Positions 1 to 11,868 of a stretch of DNA of 64,000 bases are shown here, one piece after another. The position numbers and the translations under genes were made by a program. The notes under the pieces are model-generated. The model was given only the letters and a program-made list of their open reading frames with translations. It searched no databases and was not told the DNA's origin. How positions within the stretch are numbered: position 1 is the stretch's first letter; the number at the start of each line of letters is the position of its first letter. The stretch covers positions 864,001 through 928,000 of the forward strand of contig NW_024881574.1 of assembly GCF_019059575.1 (NCBI RefSeq), written 5' to 3'. Origin of the DNA: Amphibalanus amphitrite (lineage: Eukaryota; Arthropoda; Thecostraca; Balanomorpha; Balanidae).

Positions 1-157
1 GAGAAGGGCAAGAAGGTCTTTGTGCAGAAGTGCGCACAGTGCCACACGGTCGAGGCGGGCGGCAAGCACAAGACCGGCCCCAACCTGAACGGCCTGTTCG
101 GCCGCAAGACGGGACAGGCGCCCGGCTTCTCCTACACAGACGCCAACAAGAGCAAAG
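1..157 (+). CDS. Cyt-c: cytochrome c, penultimate coding exon (5' partial)
   Basis: This exon encodes the haem-binding half of mitochondrial cytochrome c, the intermembrane-space electron carrier between complex III and complex IV. In frame 1 it reads [20 protein letters not shown], with the covalent haem motif CAQCH at residues 11-15 of the visible part, then [20 protein letters not shown]. The initiator and the first few residues lie left of the window. The exon ends in AGCAAAG followed by a GT donor at 158-159, and phase-1 joining to the exon at 1102 restores the Gly-Ile-Thr-Trp segment of the family. Reading on past 157 gives only intron translation. Identity is near certain from the family signature; it was not tested by alignment. 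Confidence 0.97.
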
Positions 158-1101
158 GTACGGACCGATACTCTCAGTCGTCCCTAAACATTGGTTCTGA
201 TGCGAATATCACTGGCTGTTCCTGCCCTACTGTGTGGAAATTTACTTCGCTGAAAATCGAAATTGTCCTTGAGTGCCAATAAGAGAAAGCCTCTACGTCG
301 AGCCTCTTGGCTATTTCAACTTTCCTATTTCACAACCTGTTATATTGAACATAAAATGTTTGTCATTTTTATTTTGCTGGTACCGAGGAATAGCCACGAT
401 GGTATTGCACTTTGAACATCAATAGCGTGTTCATGTTTAAGTGTCTGGCGCAAGTCGCTATCACTTCAAGAACAGCGCATTTCTGATAGCACCTGATGTC
501 TCTGATACGAGTGCGATTGACACTTGGGATATTAACCGCTAATGCCATCAGTTGTTTGCATCATGCACGTCTCGTCTAGCTGAAAATGTCGCATTTGAAA
601 AGATATTAACTTGCCATTTACACTATCTTTCATCTTTGGCTGTGTTCGGTGATAGATTGAAGTAAATCATCATTACACGTTTTTTTTTTTTTGCAAGTTG
701 ATTATTGTTGTTTACATAAACCTCATGCATTTCGTTGGGTAGAATTGTATTATTTGCCCCGTCGGGCCTCACAGCCGAACTGACGTTTCTCTTCGATATG
801 CATGCAGCCTTGAACAATGAACATTGAATATGCTAAAGAAGTGTGAGTTGCTGTGTCTGAACCTCTTGCAGCTCCCGGTGCAAATGGCGTATGTATGTCG
901 TATTACCTACTGTAGTGATGCAAAAACTGCAGCTTATTTCACGCTTCGAACTTTTAATTAACGTTTTAGCAAAGCTGTTGATACGGACCTACGGTGATGT
1001 AGAAATCGAAGAACGTCAGCGAATCGATAAGCCGCGTGATTACAGACTGTTGTCAGTACATATGTGTGGCTTATGCTGATTTTCCATCCTTCTGTCCGCA
1101 G
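158..1101 (+). other. cytochrome c intron
   Basis: The intron starts with GTACGG and ends with a pyrimidine-rich tract and CAG (tctgtccgcag, ending 1101). It is AT-rich compared with the flanking GC-rich exons. It interrupts a glycine codon (G|GC), between the Lys and Ile of the family's K-G-I-T-W stretch. I see no gene or clear repeat inside it. Confidence 0.93.
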
Positions 1102-1247
1102 GCATCACGTGGGGCAAGGAGACCCTGTGGGAGTACCTGGAGAACCCCAAGAAGTACATCCCCGGCACCAAGATGGTGTTCGCCGGCCTCAAGAAGAAGG
1201 GCGAGCGGGCCGACCTGATCGCGTACCTAGAGGACTCAACCAAGTAG
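1102..1247 (+). CDS. Cyt-c: cytochrome c, last coding exon
   Basis: This exon completes cytochrome c. It reads [20 protein letters not shown], then [20 protein letters not shown] and AYLEDSTK, and stops at TAG 1245-1247. The methionine of PGTKMVFAG is the axial haem-iron ligand. The [10 protein letters not shown] helix is the conserved C-terminal helix that packs on the haem. The product has the normal family length once the missing N-terminus is allowed for. The 3' untranslated region probably extends into the GC-rich stretch after 1247. An ATTAAA at about 1571 is the nearest poly(A)-signal-like sequence I noticed, but I cannot show that it is used. Confidence 0.96.
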
Positions 1248-2477
1248 CCGCCAGGCGCTGCACTAGGTCAATGAAGCCTCTGGGAGCTGGCGGCACGCAC
1301 CGCCATCCGCTCAGGGCTTAGAGAGCGCGCGGGCGGCACGGCACGGCCCGCTCGCCGGCATATTCAAATATCGCAGTGCTGATTCCATCATCATGACATC
1401 GGAGTGAGAGACGCGTCGGTGCCGCGCGCCGGCCGGCCCGTCGCCGTCGTTTCCACGCCGTCGGCGGCGACGGCCGGCCGCGCGCGCGGCGCCTCGTGTG
1501 CGCGGGGTGGGCCGCCTCGGTCGGGTGGGATGGGTCCTTTGACCGGCCGGGTACACTCACCAGAATACATGATTAAATGTGTGCGGTGTTTGGAAGGAGT
1601 TAGTAGAAGAGATGGGGACTGACATGAGAAATCTGCATCTGAGTTTGAGGAGAGACGTTTCCCGTACAATTTCGTACAATTTGCCGTTGACTTCCTTTTA
1701 ATGGCTGCAGTAAAAATCACGATGTTGCCACTGTCAATTCTGCTCGAACATTCCGACGAGTATTTGACCATCGCATTGAGGTCTGTAGGCCAAACCTATA
1801 GGTTCACGGGCTATCGTTGGTCGATGATCGATCCAACCCGAACTACAAATGCCATCAAACTCCGCCTGCGTAGGATGGATAGAGGGCCCGGACAGTCGAC
1901 TACTGTGGCAATGTGGTCTGACATTCTGTCTGTGGTATCGGAAATCATAGGATCACCCGATCAAATTGTGAGTCATGGGACAATTGGAAACAATGGTGTA
2001 CCTTTTTCGTGCATCTTGATGCAAACACTCACAAACAAGTCGAGCGAACTATATCATCTGACATCTAAATCATTGCTGCATCTTCTCCGCCCTCGGAGGC
2101 ACGGTGGGTGACAGTAGCGGTCTGCCCGCCTGAGACCCCGCCAAAGTGATCACCTGCCCACCTGGGAGGGGGGGGGGGGAGGTCTGTCTGGCCGACTGAC
2201 GGTGGCTGGCTCACGTGACCCCGTGTTGCCGCCTGGCTGGGTGGTTGCCAAAGCGGGAACAGAAATGGAACGTCTGGCTGCCTGCCCGCCACCTGGCGGA
2301 TGGAGAACGAACTAAGCATCAGCTGTGGGCTGGATGGCAAGGGCGGTGTCGGGGCTGGAGACGTAGAGGGTGACTGAAATTTATAGACGTGTCACGACAA
2401 CCGCTCACTTGACCGAAGTAACTAGGAAGAGTAGATCACATTCAAATTTGATGACCTATCCGTGCTTCTATCCTCAG
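1248..2477. other. no recognised gene (cytochrome c 3' flank)
   Basis: The first 300 bases or so are GC-rich with short GCGCGC and GGCCGG tracts and may be 3' UTR. The rest is ordinary mixed-composition DNA with one G-run near 2170. Open frames here (for example 1701-2111) show no motif I recognise, and overlapping antisense frames of similar length suggest chance. Confidence 0.5.
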
Positions 2478-2775
2478 GATACTGAAATCCTTCTCCTCCC
2501 AACCGCAACCCCCCTCCGGGCTGGACAGGCAACTTTATCTCATGCGGGCTGCTCCCTTGGAGTGGCACCGCTGCTCCCGAGGGAGCGCACCCCGTAGCCG
2601 GGTGCAGTGAGTGCCTTGGGGCTGGGTGGCCTGTCCTCTGGACGGGCTCAGCCCCGGCGACTCACTAGGGTGCCTGCCCAGACCAATGTCTCCCCCTATT
2701 TCCTATCATCCTTCCGGCTCTGCAATGGTCTTGTCGACCGAAAGGGCCTAACCCAACAAAACAAACAAAAAAATC
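2478..2775 (+). repeat. dispersed SINE or LINE-tail repeat, copy 1
   Basis: This copy runs from the segment around ATCCTTCTCCTCCCAACCGC, through a GC-rich body with GTAGCCGGGTGCAGTGAGTG and CTATCATCCTTCCGGCTCTG, to an A-rich tail AACCCAACAAAACAAACAAA. The same ordered segments recur at 21198-21515 (reverse orientation), 19146-19390 (partial) and 41268-41745 (interrupted). A constant A-rich 3' end with differing 5' extents is typical of SINEs or 5'-truncated LINE tails. No tRNA promoter boxes or ORF are visible, so the class is left open. Confidence 0.75.
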
Positions 2776-2829
2776 AAATTTGATACTTCAGTGATGCAAT
2801 AATGGGTTACATAATGCATCATGATTACA

Positions 2830-3765
2830 TAGGGGAGATCCGTGTAAGACGCCCAGGGTCGGTAAGAGGCCCCATCGCTTTTTTTTACCAAACCAATAAT
2901 GTTATTTATTTTTTAATGTTCTTGTAAAGCAGAAGCCCTCTTGAAACAACAACTCACGAAACCTGAGGTATCAGGTGCGTCGCAGCGACTTTTGGTAAGC
3001 CTGTTTCTGTTTTTGCCCCTTTACTTGCTAGATATATGCATCTTTATCACCCTTATATATCTGAAAAAACAATGACTATCAAATGCAATCTTATCTCATC
3101 GAAATTGTCACATGTTAGCTTCAGAATAGACCATGTTCTGGTGCGCTGCAAATGTCTCATAAACCATAAATATTGTGACGTTAAAACACTGCATTTTTTT
3201 AAGAGGCCCTCCCTTCGAGGATTATAAAACGCCCCCCGATAAAAAACGCCCCCGATGCTAAAACGCCTGCACCTGCGGCAGGCGTGGCATTCTTTTTTCA
3301 AGGAGTTTGTTTTTGTTTCTTTTTTTTCTGTTTCTTTTTCTAGAGGTAATAGGTACAATTTTCGTTGGTCATCAGCGTTTGGTTGTGCTAGTTTTCGCAT
3401 TGTTCGAGCGCTTTGGAAGTGTTATTGGTTTCGATAACACCGTATTTGCTTAGCTTTTCGAAATAAAAGGCCTTGCAGCTGTGTTCGCAAAACGTCTTTT
3501 ACAAGTCGACTTGCCTTGTTAAAAGCCCGAGGGGGGGGGGGCGTCTTACCATACCCATAGTGTAAGAGGCCCTTTTGCAACTTTTTCCAAAATGTTAAAG
3601 TTTACGGTTTGTGTACCCCCTAGATTCATTTTGAATGCAAATATGTATGGGAAAATGATGCATGCTCACAGCGCATGCACACGTTAGCTCTTAAATATTA
3701 TCAGTTGTCTAAAAATAGCAACTGAGCTTAAGGGGGGGCCTCCTGCACCACTCTCCCCTAACGGC
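2830..3765. mobile_element. possible MITE with TTAGGGGAGA-like ends
   Basis: The left end reads TAGGGGAGATCC followed by a segment with AAGAGGCCCC. The right end, read inward on the other strand, is TTAGGGGAGAGTGG followed by AGGAGGCCCCCC. The motif TAAGAGGCCC recurs inside at about 3203 and 3565, and GCGTCTTAC near the right is the reverse of GTAAGACGC near the left. This suggests imperfect inverted ends of a non-autonomous DNA element. The target duplication is unclear, at most TA. No protein is encoded. Confidence 0.4.
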
Positions 3766-4654
3766 GGACCGTAGCGGGTGGCTTTATCGTGTCGACTTGC
3801 TGGTGGCCGCTCCTGGCAATCAATATAGGCCAGCTAGTAGTTTCTGTGACTGCACTTGCAGTAGTGTCAATGGGTGGGTCTGAGACCAAGTCAACTTTGT
3901 TGAGCCTAGCACCTCAGTCTGATCTATGCATACCTATTGGCATGGTCCATAGCAAGGCTATATAAGAGTCCATAGTCTGACGTCGGGTGCTGAATTTCAG
4001 GTAGGATGCTGGATGACCTCTAGTCTGTTCTGCTAGATTGGGTCACTAGTACTACGGTCTAATATCTTTGCAACTAGCCTTTGAGTGTCACGATTGGGGG
4101 CAGACATTGGACTGATGCAGCCGGCCATTACATAATACATATACGTATACGAGTGTATTACATATACGTAATACATAGTTCGGTGTGCCGGTGCGACAAG
4201 GCTCGCTCCCTAAGGTATCTAGCGGCAAGATAGAAGAGGCTGGAGCAGGGCCCTCCTTGGGTTTGTAGGGGCTAGAGCCTAGAGCTGCCAATGGAACAGG
4301 GAAGCAATCTTAGAGGAGTTTAGAGGTGTTACGAAGTGCGACTGGAACAGACCTTAGGCCACTGAACCAGCTACCTGGGTCGTCCCCCGGGACAATCTCC
4401 ATTTCTAGTGACAGCTTAGCCCGCAATAGATGAGGTAGCAGGCCCAAGAAGATGATTAGAAGCCGATTCGGGAAGGACAGTAGATAAGTGATGCGGCATG
4501 CCCTCTGTAACTTTTTCAGTACCTACCTAATGTTCGGCCTTTACAGTAGCCCTTGCCGCTTGCCCTGGACCTGGTTACTACGTTCATCCCCGACATTGCT
4601 TTCTTCCCTCAGTAGGTACCTACCTAATAGTCTGTAAATGAATAAATGTGAAAT
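3766..4654. other. no recognised gene
   Basis: This is unremarkable mixed-composition sequence. It has a short TACGTATA-rich stretch near 4135-4170 and a duplicated TACCTACCTAAT motif at about 4520 and 4617. I see no coding or RNA gene. Confidence 0.5.
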
Positions 4655-4658
4655 TTAA

Positions 4659-5587
4659 CCCTCGCCCGTAAGCGGTGTTTTGCCACCTTCGCCCATGCAG
4701 GGGGGGGGGGGTTGGTGCGACCCCCCCCCCCTGGCGTTTGAAAACGAAGCGTCGTAGAGCTTAGCGGAAATGACCAACGGATTGCTCTCAACGAGATCTC
4801 ACGATTGGTGGTATATTTTTTGGTCCTAGGTCAACATTTAACCTACTTATGACCGGTCAAAGGTCAAATTTTCGAGAAAAAAATCTAACTTTTTCAGATT
4901 TCCGCGCCGATTGCGGCAAAACGGTAAGAGATATCGACTTGAAACCTTCACTATCGTGATCCTTGATCAATTCTCTATCGTTTGGTGTGTATTTCGATGT
5001 CATAACTCTAAAAATGATGCGTTGGGAGCATCGGAAGTCTGCAAGGTCATTTGTGCATTGGGTCACGTCAGGCGTGTGACGTCACTGACCTGACCCTGAC
5101 CCAAAATGAACTACAAGAAACAACCGACGATGCCTGAAATGGATAGCAAATTCGAATTCAGGGCATCAAAATACCCCGAAAAGGCATACAAGTGCAAGAA
5201 GTCATTACAGGTCAACCGAGGTCACTGACCTTACCTTGACCTTAAGTGACCTTCAAAATGTCAACGGACATTGTGTCAATGTCAAATCATCCAGTTGTGA
5301 TTCTAAAACAAAACAATCCATCAGTGCGTCAGGTCAGTCGGCATTTACATATACCTACCAATGTGAAGCAATCTCCAATTTAGCGTAAATCTGGCCGGAG
5401 GTTGTTCCCTTTATGACGTCATAACTCCGTGACCTGACATGACCTTGACAAAAAATATCAAAAGTTGCGCAAAGGATGCCCCAAAGGGTACTGAAAATTT
5501 GACCAGACTATCTGAAACGGTTCGGCGTGTAGCTAAGAAAAACCTCAGGGGGAGGGGTTGCACCCCCCCCCCCTACATGGGCGAGGG
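4659..5587 (+). mobile_element. TTAA-hairpin element A
   Basis: TTAA at 4655-4658 precedes the left end CCCTCGCCCGTAAGCGG, which is followed by a second, related motif (CCTTCGCCCATGCAGG) and a G-run/C-run pair around the loop TTGGTGCGA. The right end on the opposite strand is CCCTCGCCCATGTAGGGG, so it matches the inner left motif. The right TTAA has mutated to ATAT. The interior has TGACCT/AGGTCA hexamers, TGACGTCA and the end-2 motif AAAAACCTCAGGGGG. No transposase is present. It is the same subfamily as element B: both carry CGTCGTAGAGCTTAGCGGAA after end 1. Confidence 0.85.
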
Positions 5588-6077
5588 ATATTTCCTATAA
5601 GCCCAACCCATACACGACCCCATGGCCCGGCCCGAGGTGCTCGGGTGGTATCGTTGCGTAAGGAATCGCTTCAGCATCACGATAGGGAGCGCCCTTGTTC
5701 AGACAAGAGAGGACGCCAGAATAGGGCTCTGGCCTCCGGGGCAGAGGACGTTTATGTCACTTGTGTTTGAGCTACAATGGTATCAGGGACGTAGGTAGCC
5801 AAGCGGGAGGGGTGTGGGCACGGGGGCCATGCCCCCCTAAAGACGAGAAATAAAATAGAATAAAACAAAAAATAGATAAAAACAGCTGCACCACTAACCC
5901 CCAAAAATAGTGGGCCAAATCCGAAGTTTTCCTTTTTGGAGGGGGTACGACACCTGTGGCCCCTGTGGCCCCTCCCTGAACAAAATCCTGGCTACGTGCC
6001 TGCATGCCGCATGGTATAGGAACTCTTTGATTCACCAAGCACTTGAGTGGCTGTTCGTCTGTCTATTTAGCTGAGAT
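5588..6077. other. no recognised gene
   Basis: A short spacer between element A and the hAT-type end at 6078. It includes an A-rich patch near 5850-5880 and a GGGCCCCTGTGGCC stretch. I recognise no gene. Confidence 0.5.
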
Positions 6078-6084
6078 CAGGGTT

Positions 6085-6240
6085 GTGCTTGACTCATGAG
6101 TCGCGTCAGAGATTTGACTCAACTCTTGACTCAAATGAGTCAGATTTGAGTCGAGTGGCGGATAAAATGTTGAGCTGTTGAGTTGAGTCAGAGTTGGGTC
6201 AGACAAAAATATTAAGGTGTTGAGTTGAGTCAGAGTCCAG
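6085..6240. repeat. TGAGTC-rich left arm of the 10.1-kb hAT element
   Basis: TGAGTC or GACTCA hexamers occur about every 10-20 bases in both orientations, some as TGAGTCA, the consensus of bZIP (AP-1-like) sites. The matching right arm occupies 14826-14910 and 16008-16210. As subterminal repeats of a hAT element they are likely transposase-binding sites; any host-factor binding is inference. Confidence 0.7.
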
Positions 6241-6419
6241 GCGCGCACACAGGATTTTTTAATGGGGGGGGGGGCACGACCTTCGAACTGGGCCCCCCAT
6301 GCCGAAGGCCCCCCCCCAAAAAAATATGGCCCACGGGGCTATATTTCGGTTGGTTTGGAGCTTGAGCAATTGGTTTGTCAATGCATGGTAAAACAATTAT
6401 TTCGGTACCAGCAGCTTAA

Positions 6420-7367
6420 CCCTCGCCCGTAAACGGCGATCTGCCACCTTCGCCCATGCAGGGGGGGGGGGGGGTTGGTGCGACCCCCCCCTTGGCGTTT
6501 GAAAACGGAGCGTCGTAGAGCTTAGCGGAAAAGACCAACGGATTGCTCTCGCCGAGATCTCGCGATTGGTGGTATATTTTTTGGTCCTAGGTCAACATTT
6601 GACCTACTTTTGACCGGTCAAAGGTCAAATTTTCGGAAAAATAGACTTTTTTCAACTTTCGGCGGCGATTGCGGCAAAACGGTGGGAGATATCGACTTGA
6701 AACCTTCACTATCCTGTTCCTTGATCAATTCTCTATCGTTTGGTATGTATTTCGTTTCCCTAGCTCTAAAAATGGCGCGTTGGGAGCGCCGGAAGTCGGC
6801 AAGGTCACAGTCGGCGGCAGAAATTCGAAAAATCAAAATTTAAATTTTTGAAATCTGATTGTATTTTTGGATTTGGGAGGTCCATTTGCTCCCTATAGAA
6901 GCTAATATTGCTGCATATTCCCTTTGAGGTGACAAGAATTAGCAAAATAGTGGTTCGGGCGCTTTTCAAAAATAGTACCGGACGCTGTTCCTCTTGTGAC
7001 GTCATAGCTCCGTGACCTGACCTGACCCGGTCAAGTTTCTTATACCATATGATAGCCAATACTTGCCCCAACATGCATGGGAAGTTTCATCACGATCCAT
7101 CAACCGATCTCCGTACCACCGGCAGGAAACCTCGGGCGTTGGCACTCAGTTTGTGAAAATTCGGCCGGAGGCTGTTCCCTTTGTGACGTCATAACTCTGT
7201 GACCTGACATGACCCGGTCAAATTTTTTTTATCAAAAGATGCGCAAGGTTTGCCCCATAAGGTACCCAAAATTTGGCGGCGCTGCGCGCCGCCGTTTTTG
7301 CACTATTTCCGAAAAACCTCAGGGGGGGGGGGGTTGCACCAACTTATCGCCCCTACATGGGCGAGGG
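6420..7367 (+). mobile_element. TTAA-hairpin element B
   Basis: Perfect TTAA flanks lie at 6416-6419 and 7368-7371. End 1 (left) reads CCCTCGCCCGTAAACGG and then, about 25 bases in, CCTTCGCCCATGCAGG followed by a G-run, the loop TTGGTGCGA and a C-run. End 2 (right) on the opposite strand is CCCTCGCCCATGTAGGGG. Inside are AGGTCA/TGACCT hexamers, TGACGTCATAACTC, and a GGCGGCGCTGCGCGCCGCC hairpin shortly before the CGAAAAACCTCAGGGG motif. It is close to element A in its first 250 bases. No ORF of substance is present, so it must have been moved by a transposase supplied in trans. Confidence 0.92.
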
Positions 7368-7734
7368 TTAATTTTCAAAACATATATATTTTTACGCTAG
7401 GCTGTTTTTTCTCAAATGCGATTCAGAGCCGGTACATATACTCATCTAATCATCTAATTTATTACGTAAAACATTCCATTAATAAACATTTTTGCAGGTC
7501 CCTCAGAAATCAGCCCCGGGCAGCGACTGACTGCCGGCCGGCCGACCGGCTCCGGGTGGCTAGAAGCAGGGGCCGGTCACTGTTTGGCCCGGATGTGTAG
7601 GAGCGGGAGCAGCACTCCTTTTTCACGTATATTCGCATATTTTTTAGGCACATCGACATGAAATGTCATTATATCTGATACGATGCGGGATCACAGACTA
7701 GAGATCCAGCTTATAACTTATATTTAATGCTTAA

Positions 7735-8924
7735 CCCGCGCCCTGGTGTGGGTCTGAGCCACCTTCGCCCTGGTGGGGGGGGGGGGCAAAATGACCCCCC
7801 CCCCCGTCTAACTCGAAAACGAAGAGGGCTAGGAAGACGCGGAAAAAAGCAAACGAAAGCCCATAACAAGTACGTTCGAAAGTATTTCAGTCATTTTTTC
7901 GCTAAGGTCAATATTGAGGTCGCTAGAGGTCATCATAGGTCAAATTTCAGTGTTTTCGGTGTTGCCGGACATATTCCGCTGTAGCTCGGAAACTAGAAGA
8001 GCTAGAGAGCCGCGGAAAAAAGCAATCGATAGCTCTTTTCAAGCTCTTTCGCCAAGGTTCGTCAGATTTGACCTCAGCTCAACGGTTTGGCCCACAGAGG
8101 TCATGCAAGGTCAACTTGGCAAATTTCGTTGAAAATGTTTTTAACTATAGCATGCATTCACGAGAAAATAGAGAAACGATTCATGCACCATCGTGCTTGG
8201 CTCGTCGAGACGCGTCGAATGATATATAGTTTGACCTCGAAAGGTCATTTTGAAAATTTGACCTCAGGTCAAGGTCATGACCTTACCGAAATAGGTCATG
8301 CTGCATATCATTCGATCCGCATTGACGAGACAAACACGATAAACGTCGAACGGAGTCTCTATCTCTATTCAATAACAAGTAAGTGCAGAAAAACCGCTGG
8401 TGACCTCTGGTGACCAGGGAGATGACCTAGCGTGACCTCAGCGAGGTCACAAGCAAATGGTTTCACATGGGCTGTGATTTGCTGACCCAAGACACTTCAA
8501 TAACGAAATATAGGAACAATCACGCCCGATTTAGCTGAAAAACAACTACTTTTCGATTCTCCCATTGACTTATAATGGGGAGCAGCGATGACCTGACCTG
8601 ACCTTAGGTCACATTTATAAAAAATCCGAGATAGCCATTTTGTAGAGCTGGGTGACATCTTCAAGTACTGTAAATTTTACATCGATCGGATAAAAGCTGT
8701 GCCTTTGAGAGAGCTTTGAACTTTTTTAGAGGTGGTGTCAGTTTTGGTGACCTTGTGACCTGACCTGACCTGACCCGAACCCCCCAAAAAAGGACATGAT
8801 GTAAAAATGTTGAATAAACAGCTATACAAAGTTTCAGGGCGCTAACTCAAGTGGTTTCTGAGTTATCGCTGAAAAACCACAGGGGGGGGGGGGCCAAAAT
8901 GGCCCCCCCCCACCAGGGCGAAGG
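7735..8924 (+). mobile_element. TTAA-hairpin element C
   Basis: TTAA flanks lie at 7731-7734 and 8925-8928. End 1 has the outer motif CCCGCGCCCTGGTG and the inner motif CCTTCGCCCTGGTGGGGG. End 2 on the opposite strand is CCTTCGCCCTGGTGGGGG, a perfect match to the inner motif. The G-run/C-run loops are CAAAATGA (left) and CCAAAATGG (right). The interior is dense in TGACCT/AGGTCA, including CCTGACCTGACCTGACC near 8760, and has a CCCATTGACTTATAATGGGG hairpin near 8563 shared with D, E and H. Confidence 0.92.
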
Positions 8925-9239
8925 TTAACCAATGAATCAAATCAACAGGACTATGTACGATGCATGTCGGACACGTACCCAGAATTTCGCCCAAGAGGGG
9001 GTCACCTGCTGGTCACCTGACCCCGGGCCCGCGAGTCACCCGGGCGCCCGGGGTCAGCTCAGGCAAGGATGTATGTACCCAGGACCTTTCGATGGGAGGA
9101 GGCAGGCACGGTGGGTCCAGTCTCACTGGCAGACGGGTCTCTTTAAAACGGTCTTTGCATGAGAAAATGTGGAAAATTGGCAAGCAAAAGTATCATTTAT
9201 GCCCGAGGAGTGTGCCTAATGTAGGTACACTAATGCCTA

Positions 9240-9564
9240 ATTTACATGGTATTTTACGAGCGAGCGAAGCGAGCGAGCTCCTCAGAGTCACCGTTGTGTG
9301 GCGCGTTCAGAGGTGCCAGTGAAAGGCCGTCAGATGCGCTGGTGTTGGGTCCTCACAGGCGCCGTTGCGGGGTCTTAGGGCTTAGAGACACTGGTGGGGC
9401 CAAAATTGGCATGTGTGTGGCCCTGCAAAATGGCCTGCAAGTGGAAAGTGGCCCGTCATAGGCTGGCAAGGACACTCGGAGGCTGGTAAAGGCCCTCAGA
9501 GTCACTGGTACGTGGCCCTCAGAGGCGTCGGTGTGGGGACTCTCAGAGCCGCCGATGTAGGCCC
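9240..9564. repeat. degenerate minisatellite, left block
   Basis: Irregular repeats of GGCCCTCAGAGG-, CACTGGTGTGG- and GCCGTTG-like segments recur every 20-40 bases. The block continues after element D and belongs with the clearer 21-bp-period repeats further right. Confidence 0.55.
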
Positions 9565-9568
9565 TTAA

Positions 9569-10554
9569 CCCTATTCCTGGCGGGCTCCGCCGGGACAAGA
9601 AACTGGCGGGGGGGGGGGCGATTCGGCCCCCCTTCAGATCTCAAAAACTACACATCGCAGCGACAAACGGTAAACGGCTCGGATACGCACGGTCAAGATC
9701 TACAATTTTTACTAAGGTCATTTTCAGGTCAGGTCAAAGATGACGTCACAGGGGTCGAAAAAGTCAAAATGGCGGCGCTAGATATGGAGAGAGTTTTTCT
9801 CGAATAACTTTCGAATTAGTCAAGATAGGAACAAACTAAGGGCATCATCGTGATCCTCTCGTCAATTCGCATCGAATGATATATATGTTGACCTCGAAAG
9901 GTCAAGGTCAAAGGTTGACCTCAGGTCACGTGACCTCGAGGTCATCATGCATATCATTTGATGCGTCTTGACGAGCTGAACACAATGAGACCATCCACGC
10001 GTCTGTATCTTGTTCCTGTACGGAGTTATTGGCCAAAAACCTTTGGTGACCTTTGATGACGTCACATGACCTCACAGCTGCCCAACAGCAAAACAGACCT
10101 CAAGGTAGTGAAGGTTGATCGTATATGAAGTCATGTATGGTATATGGGGCCATTCCGACCCGTTTTAGTGGTAAAAACAGGGAGTTGATTTTTCCCCCAT
10201 TGACTTATAATGGGGAGGTCGCGAAACTGACCTGACCTTAGGTCACCGATATCAAAATTCCGAGATATACAAATTGCACATACTGGTACCCTAACTAAAG
10301 CCTGAAGAGAAGAAATTGATCGGTCAAAAACTCTACCTCTGGCGTGATTGCAAACTTTTCTGAGGTAGGGTCACCAAACCGCCTCTGGTGACCTGACCTG
10401 AGGTCAGATCAACTCAAAATTTTCAGACATGTTGCGTAGAAGCCTTTTGGGAAAAGTCAGAAAATTTGAGCTTCCTAGCTCAACGCGTTTGGGAGAAATA
10501 AACAAAAAACCTCAGGGGGGCTCCTGAGGCCCCCCCCCCCCGCCAGGAATAGGG
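9569..10554 (+). mobile_element. TTAA-hairpin element D
   Basis: TTAA flanks lie at 9565-9568 and 10555-10558. End 1 is CCCTATTCCTGGCGGG with a shorter second motif AACTGGCGGGGG and a G-run/C-run around CGATTCGG. End 2 on the opposite strand is CCCTATTCCTGGCGGGGG, matching the outer copy. These ends are unlike those of B or C, yet the overall plan is the same. The interior is nearly the same as element E from about 9620 to 10260, including ATATGGAGAGAGTTTTTCTC, AGGTCA arrays and the CCCATTGACTTATAATGGGG hairpin. Confidence 0.92.
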
Positions 10555-10558
10555 TTAA

Positions 10559-11864
10559 GATGCGCTGGTGGGGGTCCCTTGGAGGTGGGGCGAGGGGCCT
10601 CGCAGTTGCCGTTGTGGGTGCCTTTAGAAACACTGGTGTGGACCGTGTGTCTATCACAGACGGATGTGGAGCCATAGCAGCCAATCCCTCGTTGGCCGTT
10701 ACTACTTAGGGCCCTGAGCGGCCGGCGAGGTCTCTCAGAAACCGGCATTGGGCCTTTATGAAGATAATTGTGGCTACATAGGAGCCAATAACGTCCCCCC
10801 ACAAGCCCTGTGGTGTCCTTCCGAGTTGAAGTGCGGCCAGCGCGAACCCTCTGCTACCAACTGGCGCCGCAGGGCCCCTCGGTTTCGAAGGAACCCTAAA
10901 CCCGAGAACGGGCACGTACCCCCTCGCTCCCTTGCTATGTCACTGAATCCAAGTGATGGGACCCTTTAGGTAATCAGGGGCGTTTCAGATGACCAGGGGT
11001 TTTCAATTGATCAGGGGCCCACCAGGTGACCATGGGCCCCTCTGGTAACCAGGCGCCCCTTAAGTAACCAGGGACCCCATCAATAACCAGGGCCCCTCAG
11101 TAAACGGGGGCCAATCAGGTAAGTGTAGGAGTCCCGCAGATAACCAGGGCCGGCAAGGTTTCTCAGGTCCGTTTTTTGACAAGGCTCTTATTGACTCAGG
11201 TGCGAGCCCTTTGCCATCAGCAGAGGGCCCTTTCAAGCCTTTTGAGGGCCGTTTAACGTCTCTTGCGTTCCCATTGAGGCCTTCTAAGGGCGCTTTGAGC
11301 AGTCGAGGGACCTTTGAGGCCTTTTAAGGGTCTCTTGACGTCAGCTGAGGACCGTTGGACGCCAGCTGAGGATCGTTTTTAGGCCTTCTGATGGCCATTA
11401 TACGCCAATGGATGACCCTCTGACACCAACTGGGGCCCTCTGACACCAGCTAAGGGCACTTTAAGTTTGACGCTAGCTCAGGGCCCTCTGACATTAGCTG
11501 GGGGGCCTCTGACGCTAGGTCAAGGCCCTTTGACGCTCTTTAAGGCCTTCTGAGGGCCCCTTGAGGTCTTCTAAGGGCCCCTTGAGGCTTTTTGAGGGCC
11601 GCTTGACGCCAACTGAGGACCGTTTGAGGCCTTCTGATGGCCATTTGGCGCCAGCTGGGGGCCATCTGGCACCAGCTGGGGGCCCTCTGTCACCAGCTAA
11701 GGACCCTTTAGAGCCTTCGGAGAGCCATTTGACGCAAGGGCATGGCCCTCTGACGCCAGGTCAGGGACCTTTGACACCCTTTAAGGCCTTCTGACGTCCG
11801 TTTGACGTTAGCTGAGGGCCCTTTAAGGCCATCTGAGAGTCCTTTGAGGTCATCTGAGGGCTCC
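10559..11864. repeat. minisatellite, central block
   Basis: Tandem degenerate units dominate. The first part is rich in AACCAGGGGCCCCT-like units; from about 11200 on, units read GAGGGCCCTTTGANGCCNNCT with a period near 21 bases. Units vary enough that this looks like an old array. Short open frames through it (for example 11561-11794) are a consequence of the period being divisible by three and are not taken as genes. Confidence 0.8.
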
Positions 11865-11868
11865 TTAA

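Noticed and set aside
22..282. 86-residue frame starting within cytochrome c
   Set aside because: The real exon ends at 157 with a GT donor; the rest of this frame is intron translation.
10475..11794. Small repetitive protein from the minisatellite (for example 11561-11794)
   Set aside because: A 21-bp period keeps a frame open by chance; units contain stops elsewhere and no conservation is visible.
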